The notes beneath the pieces were generated by a model that saw only the letters and a list, made by a program, of their open reading frames with translations, did not search any database and was not told the origin of the DNA. From assembly GCA_964645705.1 (NCBI GenBank), contig CAZYAB010000003.1, positions 1 through 64,000 on the forward strand: a stretch of 64,000 nt of DNA, written 5' to 3'. Shown in pieces: positions 47,301-56,300 of this stretch; the first letter of the stretch is position 1, and every line of letters starts with the position of its first letter. Both the position numbers and the translations under genes were made by a program. This DNA is from CAXGTL01 sp964645705 (lineage in GTDB: Archaea > Nanobdellota > Nanobdellia > Woesearchaeales > CAXGTL01).

Positions 47301-50300
47301 AAAAGATTAATGGTAAATGGGTTTTAGTTGAGATTAATAATTGTTCTGGTCATTATAGACCAAGTGTTGAAACAACGAGATATGTAAGAAATGTTATTAA
47401 AGAAAAAGGTATAGAAATCAGTAGAATAGTGTTGAGGAATTCACTTTTAAGAGGAGCGCCAGAAATCTCTATATTTGATATTAATGTTGATTCTGAAGTG
47501 CAAAATAATTTAGAAGATGCTTTGAATCATGCAAATAATGTTTTGCCTGATGATCAAGCAGAATCAAAGCCTTGTTCTAATTGTATTAATTGGAAACTTT
47601 ATAAAGAAATTATTAAAAAGAAATTTAATTTAAATGATGAACAACTTGATAGATTTATAAATCTTCATTGGTCTGTTGACGCACTTGATTATTTATTAGA
47701 AGGTGATTCTGATAATTTGTATGAATCTGTAAAAGAAGCAAGTGAAAAAGGATTCATTGATACTGAATTTGAAAAACAAGTATTAGAATTAATAAAAAGT
47801 TATGAACCTGAGAATAATTTTTTAGTTGAAGAAGAAGTTGGTGAAGAAGTTGGTGAAGATGTTGACGAATTGTTCCTAATATTAGAAGGTATTTATGATG
47901 ATTATGAAATAGAGGATAGAATAGAAGTTGCTAAAAAACTTGGCAAACTTCGTGATCCTAGCTTGGTTAAGCCTTTGTTAGATTCATATCATTCAATTAT
48001 TTTCTATGATGATCTAAAAGATGCTATAATTGATGCAATTGTTGAAATTGGTAGGCCTGCAATAATTGAATTAAAGAAAGCTCAATTAAGTGGTGACTTT
48101 CGTTTAATTAATTATGAATTTCTCCAGAGAATTATTAATTCTATTAATGAAAAATATCCTGCTCCTGAAGACGAAGTTATCAGTGATGAAGAAAAACTCC
48201 TAAACGAAGAAATTTCTATAAGAGTGTCTGATAGATTAGACGATGTAGAAGATTATGTTGTTTATAGGTATGATGATGATGAAGAAAGTTATTTAGAATG
48301 GTCTGACAGAAGATTACAATTAGAACAAGAAGTAGATGATTTAAGAAAAGAAATAAGACCAAGAATTAGTATGTTAGGCTTTGGTTCTGCTGTTAATCTG
48401 TATAAATCTGTTGCTTTATGGTTTAAGGAAAGGGATCTTAGAGAATTAGAACAAGCAATTGAAGAAAGAAGAGCTAGTGTTTATGATTTAGTAAAAGAAC
48501 TATCAGACAGTGATTCTTATTTTAAAGCTAGTGTGCGCCAATCTTTGATTAATCAAGGTGTTTTTGCTGTTGTTCCTTTGATTCGTGCATTTGAAAAAGG
48601 CACTATTTCAGCAGAAGATTTTGAAATAGTTATTCTAGGACTTAATCAAAATTCATTTAATCAAATAAATTGGGTATTAGAAATTTCTTCTTATGACACT
48701 CCTGAAGAATATATGAAAAATATTCCTTACTCTCCAGATGATATATATTATGATTTAAGAGATTACAGATCAATCTATTATGATAATAAATTTAGTGATG
48801 AAACTATTAATAAGATTAAATCTATTCTTGTTTATGATGCTTTAAGAAATAAAAATCTTAGAGAAAAACGTGATGCTTTAGAAAAAATGGTTGAAACTGG
48901 TGATGCGAGTTTAATTAAGCCATTAATGGAGTATTATAATAGGGATAAATTTTATAGATTAAATACAAGAACAAATAAAAATGAAGAATTAGACTATGAA
49001 GATGCTATGAGTCTCAAATCAGACATACTTTCTGCTGTTTATCGTATTGGACAAAAATCTGACATTGAATTAGCTAAAACAGAGCTTATGAATGTATTCC
49101 CTACTAATAATTTTATGGTAGATAGTAGAATGCTTTCTTATTTTGAAGAAATAGGCGATAGAGACGTTTATAAATTATTGTCACAAGAATTAGCAAAATT
49201 AAAATCAGAAAATTACTTTGATCCTTATTATGGTAAAGATTACTTTGGATCTGTTGTTGATGCTGTAAATAATATTGGTAAAAAGATAGGACCTGAAGAA
49301 GTTACCAAAGTTCTTAATGAAAACAAAATCCCTGGCTATTTGAATTCTTTGAGAAGTAATAATCTTAGAGAAAAACGTGATGTTTTAGAAAAAATGGTTG
49401 AAATGGGTAGTGCAGATCTTATTAAGCCATTGATGGATTATTATAATGAAGATAAATTTTATAGATTCAATGAAAAAACAAATGAAAACGAAGAATTAGA
49501 CTATGAAGATAGTATTAGTCTCAAATCAGACATACTTTCTGCTGTCTATAGTATTGGACAAAAATCTGACCTTGAATTAGCTAAAACAGAGCTTATGAAT
49601 GTGTTCCCTACTAGTAATTTTATTCTAAATAGCAATTTAATATCTTATTTTGAGGAAATAGGTGATAGAGATGTTTATAAATTATTGTCACAAGAGTTAG
49701 CAAAATTAAAATCAGAAAATTACTTTGATCCTTATTATGGTAAAGATTACTTTGGATCTGTTGTTGATGCTGTGAATAAGATTGGTAAAAAGATAGGATC
49801 TGAAGAAGTTGGTGTGTTGAAAGATGAAGTTGAAGAAGAAGTTTCTCCAGAAACATTAATCGAACAATTAAAAGATGAAGATTCTAGAGAAGATGCGTAT
49901 AATTCATTGGTTGAATTAGGTGATGAAGTTGTTCTCCCATTGGCAAGAGCATTAGAAGATGGATTAATTTCAAAAGATGACTTCAGAAATATCTTGATAG
50001 AGATTGATTTTGATGCACTTGATGAATTAAATATTATTATGTCTAATCATATGTTGTATTCAGATATTAACACTATGGAATTGGTTGATTTTGATTATTT
50101 TTTCGATGATGAAGATGTTTATGATTCAATAGAATATTGTCTATATGAAATCTATTCAAAATTAAGTAAAGTAGTGAACATAAAAACTAGGGCTGAAAGT
50201 TTTATATATCTTTCACTTCGTCATTCTTATAAATCTTCATTTGATTATGATAAATTATTAGAATTAGAAGAGCATGCTGTTTTGCCTTTAGCAAAAGCTT

Positions 50301-53300
50301 ATGAAAATTATTTAATTTCTAAAGATGACTTTGTATCTACTTTGATTGAAATTGGCAATAATTATTATTTATATCAAATTTTAGAACATTCTAATAAAGC
50401 TTCATTACCAGAATCTTTGCGAAGTAAAACCTCTATTGATGATAATTATGTCTATAGTGATCGCGTAGTTTCTGCGATTAAAGAAGTCTTACATGAAGTT
50501 AATGAAAATTACTATGATTCTCCTGTAGATGAAGAAGTCTTTGTTATTGGATTATATGATGATGATCCTGTTATTAGGACTAAATCATTTAATTCATTGG
50601 TGAATTTGGATGAATCTGCAGTATTACCTTTAGCAAGTGCATTAAGAGATAATAAAATTTCTGAAAACGATTTTAGAGCAATTTTGTTAGAAATTGGCGA
50701 ACCTGCTGTTGAAGAATTGAAAAGAATAACTGCACACAGTAGAGGCGAGAGTTTACGTGATGTAGAGTTTCCTTCTTTGTATGAATTTGATAGTCGCGTT
50801 GTTGTTGCTGCTTATGAAGTGATTGATGAAATTAAACAACAAGAGATAGCAGAGCTTAATGCAAAGAAAGGTCCTAAACTAAGTTCTTTGTGGGGAGGCT
50901 TTTTTCAAGATGTTTATTATAATATCAAAATTGAATTAAAAGAAAGAGAACGTAGGAAGGAAAGAGAACTCAGGAATTTGAGGGAAGAAGAGCTGTTTTC
51001 AGAAGTAGAACAATTTAAAGAAGATTATATTCCTATTTTGATAAAACAGTTAAATGATCCTGATAGAGATGTTAGAGAATATGCATTCAAGGAATTGGTC
51101 GCCTTTGGCGGGGGTGCTGTGCTTCCTCTTGCTAATGCATTAGATAGGTATGATATTTCAGAATATGAATTTAGAGACATAATGATTGCAATTGGTGGAT
51201 CTGCTCTTTCTGAGTTGGATGATATAACAAATTATGCAACAATTAATAATCCTTATCGTTTTGATGATTCTCGTCCAGGTTATGCATTTAATGATCGTGT
51301 TTTTAGTACTGCTAAAGAGGTTGCAAAAGAGATAAGGAATAAAAATGAATTAAAACGACAAACACAATCAACTGAAACACAACAAAGAGAATCTCAACTT
51401 GAACAAGAAATCGCTGAACTTGATTCTAAGATTGGACCTAAGATAGGAATGCTTGCTGCTGGTACTGCTCAGAATTTGTATTATTCTGCAGTTAAGTGGA
51501 ATAAGCAAAGGCAACTTAACAAGTTAAAAAAAGAGGTTAGTTATGTATCACCAGCAACAGACGAGGATATAATAATTCAACCTAATGATAGAATAATAGT
51601 AATCTCTGAAGAAAGTGATGATTTCTTAGCATTTGTTTTAGGGTTTGGTGAAGAAAAAACCGTCTCATATGAAACAAGAAATCCAATAACTGGTAACAGG
51701 ATTATTGCTTATAGAGCAGAATCAAGCAATAGATATAGTTTTGTTGAAATAATTCCTGTTGGCAGCATAAGACCTTCTACGTCGTATAATAAACCAATTA
51801 TATTAAAAAAAGGAAAACCAGTTATAGAAGATGATAATATTGTTGAGATTGATGTTAAGAGTAATAGAGCAGGAGAAATTACATTGCGTTTGTATAAGTT
51901 GATGAGTGAACAAGGATTTGAAAGCACAGGAATTGCAAGTTCTCATGGTATTAGAATGTTTAAATCAATTATTAATGGTGAACCAAGATATTTTGTAATC
52001 AAAGGGTCTCCTAAAAGTAATAATGATCCTTCACCTATTTTAGAGGAGTATGAGAAAAAGGTGATGGGTTTAGAACAGGTCTCTGCTGATGATCTAAGTT
52101 TAACTCCAGAAGAACAGAGAATGGAAGAAAGAATATCACAACTTAAACATGACATAAAAGAATTAGAAGAAAGCATGGCTGGTGTCAAACTAAGTCTTTT
52201 TGGTGTTGGTATTATACATGATGCAATTAGTAGAATCCGTATATGGAATAAGGAGAGGAAGATTAGGAAATTAGAACAAGACATTGTTGAAGGAAGATTG
52301 AGTGTAGATGATTTAGTAGAACAATTATCAAATGATGATTATGGAGTTTATAAACAGGCGCAAGATGCATTAGTTGATCTAGGTAAAGATGCTATATTAC
52401 CTTTGGTTAGAGGCATTGAACAAGGTATAATTGATGGAGATGAGCTTGAAGACATTATTTATGATATTGGTTCTCCTGCGCTTGATGAATTACATTATGT
52501 AATGGATATTTCTAAATATGATAATGCTCAAGATTATGATGAGAGTTTGCCATACTTTATTGAAGGAGAGTATCTTGCTTATGATGATTATAAGTTTAGT
52601 GATGAAACTATTAATAAAATTTATGAGGTTATTAATAGGATTGATGAAGATTTTATTGAAAAAGATTCGAAATATATTGTAAGAGAAAATATAGAATTGT
52701 TGTCAGATGAAGATAGGTATCAGGTTGCTTTTAATACTTTGGTTAATTATGAAGAAGAAACTGTACTTCCTTTGACTAGGGCATTAGAACGTGGTTTAAT
52801 CTCAAGACAAAACTTTAGAGATATTTTAATAAAAATAGGCAAGTATGCTCTTGAAGAATTAGAATTTATTTCTATGTATGAAATAGATTCTGATATTAGT
52901 CCTAATTATCAGTTTACTCATGATATTGTTGAAATAGTAGATGAAGTTATTGAAGATATTAATGATAATATAGAAGATGATGACGAAGAAATAGATGAAG
53001 AATTCTCTGGAAATGATTATGAAGGAATAGATGAAATGCCTGGAGACCTTGCTGGAATGTTCATAGACCTTCTAACAAAAATTGCTGAATCATCACGACA
53101 AGTTGATATAGAAACTTTAATACAACAATTATCAGATGGTGATGAAGATGACAGACAAGATGCATTTAATGGATTGGTTGATATGGGTGAAAATGCTGTT
53201 CTTCCTTTGGCCAAAGCATTAGAAAGTTATTATGCTATTTCAGAAGATGACTTTATAAAAATCATGATTGAAATTAGTGAACCAGCGCTTGAAGAGTTGA

Positions 53301-56300
53301 ACAAAATTTCATCATTTGATGAATATGATGAAGATTATGATGATGAGAATTATAAATTTGGAGATCGTGTTGTTGAAGCAGTAAATGAAGCAATTGATGT
53401 GATTGATGAAGATTTAGAACAAATTGATGAGGAAATCACAGAAATATATGTTTCTGGACAGGGAACAGAACTTACTTTAGAACAGAGAACAAGCCTATTA
53501 CATAATACTGAGAAATACACTGATGAAACAATGAGAAATAAGTTTAGAGAAGCATATCAAGATATTTTAGCATGGTATGCTGAAAAAGCAGGTAAACCTG
53601 AGGACTTAAATAGACTCATTGCAGCTGCTGAAATTTATTATGAGAATTTTATTGGGGAAAGATTGACTGGTTCTGATAAAGAATTATTTGTTAAATATGT
53701 GAATCTTAAGCAAGGAGAACAATTGAGTAAAGAAGAAGCACAGAATTTTATAAATATATTTGCTTCAGATGATAATAAACTTTATTATGATTCTAATGGT
53801 AATTTAGTTAATTTAGAAGATTATCTTAATGATTATTACAGCAATTTAGAAACAGACATTCAAGTAGAAAAGGTAGTATTCAAAAAATTAGATAATAAGA
53901 TGAGGAAAGAAATAGTAATGCGAGCCCTTGATGTTCAAGTTCAAACTCCTACTGAGTTATATGCTGCTATAGATGATTTATTAGACGGAAAAAAGACTTT
54001 ACAAGAAGTAGAAAGACTATATCCTGAGATTGATGCTGTGAAATATTTATTAATAGGTGATTTAGAAATTGCTCATGTCTTGGTAAGAAAAGATGGTAAA
54101 AGAAAAGAAATTCCTATTATGGCTTTGCCATTTGAAACTGAAGAAGCAATGGGTTTTTCACAATTGTTACAAGATGAATCAGGAGGTTATGAGGGAAGGT
54201 TTATTTTTGTTAATTCAAAAAAACACAAAGTAGAATTAAGTTTTATGAGTAATATTCTTATGACAATGATTCATGAATTAGATCATTCTATTGGTGAATT
54301 AATCAAAAACGGTCTTTCATCTAGATTAGTAAGCAGGTTTGGGAAACATAAAACTTTACCTAGGATAATAGATAGATATAAAGAAACTAGGCCTGGAAAA
54401 ATAAGTCCAGAAGAATCTGATAAAATAAAACAAGAAGTAAGAAGATTGAATAAAAAATATGACATAATAATGAAAAAACTTAGTAAACAACTTGAAAAAG
54501 AGCTTTTCTTTGTTGAAGGAAGAGCAGAAGAAGCAAGAAAAACATTCTTTGAATTACAAGCAAAGAAATTACCTCTTTTAAATATTCTATCTCTTAATTT
54601 TGAATTTATTAGATTGATACATAATATTGAACAGCACATGGGAGAATATGTTGAAGGAGAATTAATTTCTCGTTCTTTTAAAGAAACATTTGGAGAAGAA
54701 GGGTATTTTAATGCTTTTTATAGAACTAACATAGAAGATATTTTGTCTGATTCTGATTTTGAAATTGTGAAACAAGAAATTGAGGATAAATTAATTGATG
54801 AAAAACAAGCAAATAAAGAGTTAATAGACACTCTTTTCAAAACACAAAATCAAGAAATTGAATTAAAGTATTTTCTTGATGATCCTTACTTTGATTCAGA
54901 AGAAGATGAAGACATAATTAATTTAATTGATATGTTAGAAAATCACCCTGATTTTTCTAAAAGAAAAAGTGCTGCTTTTGATCTTGGTTTAATAGCTGAT
55001 AAAAGATTAATCAGGCCATTGATGACAGCATTTGAAGATGAAGAAGATCAGGAGGTTAGAGGAGTCATAGTTGCTGCTCTTCTTAGAATTAAGAAAGACA
55101 TATTCTTAGATTTAGAAAAGATTCCTGAGTATTATGATATTCATGACACTGCTCAAGAAATTATAGAAATTATCAAGTATGCAGTATTGGCAGAATCTGA
55201 ACAAGAAATTGCAGCATTAGTCAGAGATCGTATACTTGGTTTGGCAAATGTTAAAGAAAAATCAATTGCATTAAATAATGAATTAAAACGAGAACTAGAT
55301 GATATTAATGAAGAAATAAGATTAGCAAAAGCATTAGACAGAGACATAACTGAACTAGAAAAACAAAAACAAGATATCCAAAACACTATTGCTGAGACTG
55401 CTTTGCATGAAAGATATCATTTTGTTGTAAACTCATTAACAAAAAGAGAAATAAATGATTTGTTGAGTAATGAAGAAGTAATTAAATTGATAAAAGAGTT
55501 TAGAGAAAAAGAAGGTGTTTATTCTGAATTAAATGATCATGAAGTATTAAAAGAAATATTAGTAAGATATGCTTCTGAGACTATGTTGGTAAATATTAGA
55601 CAAAAACAAAGAAAAACTTTTGAACCAAAAGATGTATTTCCCGGTTTAGAAAATGTTCTTAAAAATATGAAATGGGCTTCAGGTGCTATGAAATTATTAC
55701 AAGATCCTATAAACAGTAAACAGCTTAATGCTTTTATTGAAAAGAAAACTCATAAGAAATTTTTATCAGTTGAATGGTTAGATCCTGGTAGTTTGGAAGA
55801 TTTGTTAAAAGAATCTGATTCAGAATTAAAAACAAAAGAGAAGGAATCTGCTGAAGAAGTTCTTACAGAAGCTTATGGTGCAGAGGAAATAATAGTACAA
55901 AAGATATTAAAGGCTTTGGGTAAACAAGAAGTCAGACGATTTCTTGAGAGTAAAGATATAGTTATAATAGAAGACGGGTCTGGTAATTTCTATCTCGAAT
56001 TTATGGGCAAAACTTATCCTATTAAATTAGGAAATCCTAGAAGACATAGAGAAAAACTTTATTATTCAATAGTTATAGAAGATAATATTGAAATTGCGCT
56101 TTATGTTAGGGAAAAGAAAGTAACTTCAGATGAAGAATTAGATGGACGAGACATCTTATTGCATGTACTTGACATTAATCCTAAGATGCCTGATTTAGAG
56201 AAGTATAAAAAACTAACAAGAACACAAATAGATCTGAAAAAGAAAGAGATCATGGATACTTTAGGCAAATACCATATGCAAAAAGAATTATATTTAATAC

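Larger units (their letters stand above)
31901..52340 (+). repeat. Interspersed 'seam' element, seven copies in the giant gene
   Basis: Copies at about 31901-32010, 35902-36046, 44842-44980, 48326-48470, 50845-50990, 51402-51540 and 52148-52285. Common form: ExxELxxxxxPKxSxLGxGTxxNLYxSxxxWxKxRxLxxLxxEI, i.e. a charged helix, a short hydrophobic Gly turn, and an amphipathic basic helix. An eighth copy is in the second secreted ORF (62356-62520). The 44842 and 51402 copies are similar even at DNA level. Each sits between two different domains. Feature span covers the first to the last copy. Confidence 0.75.
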
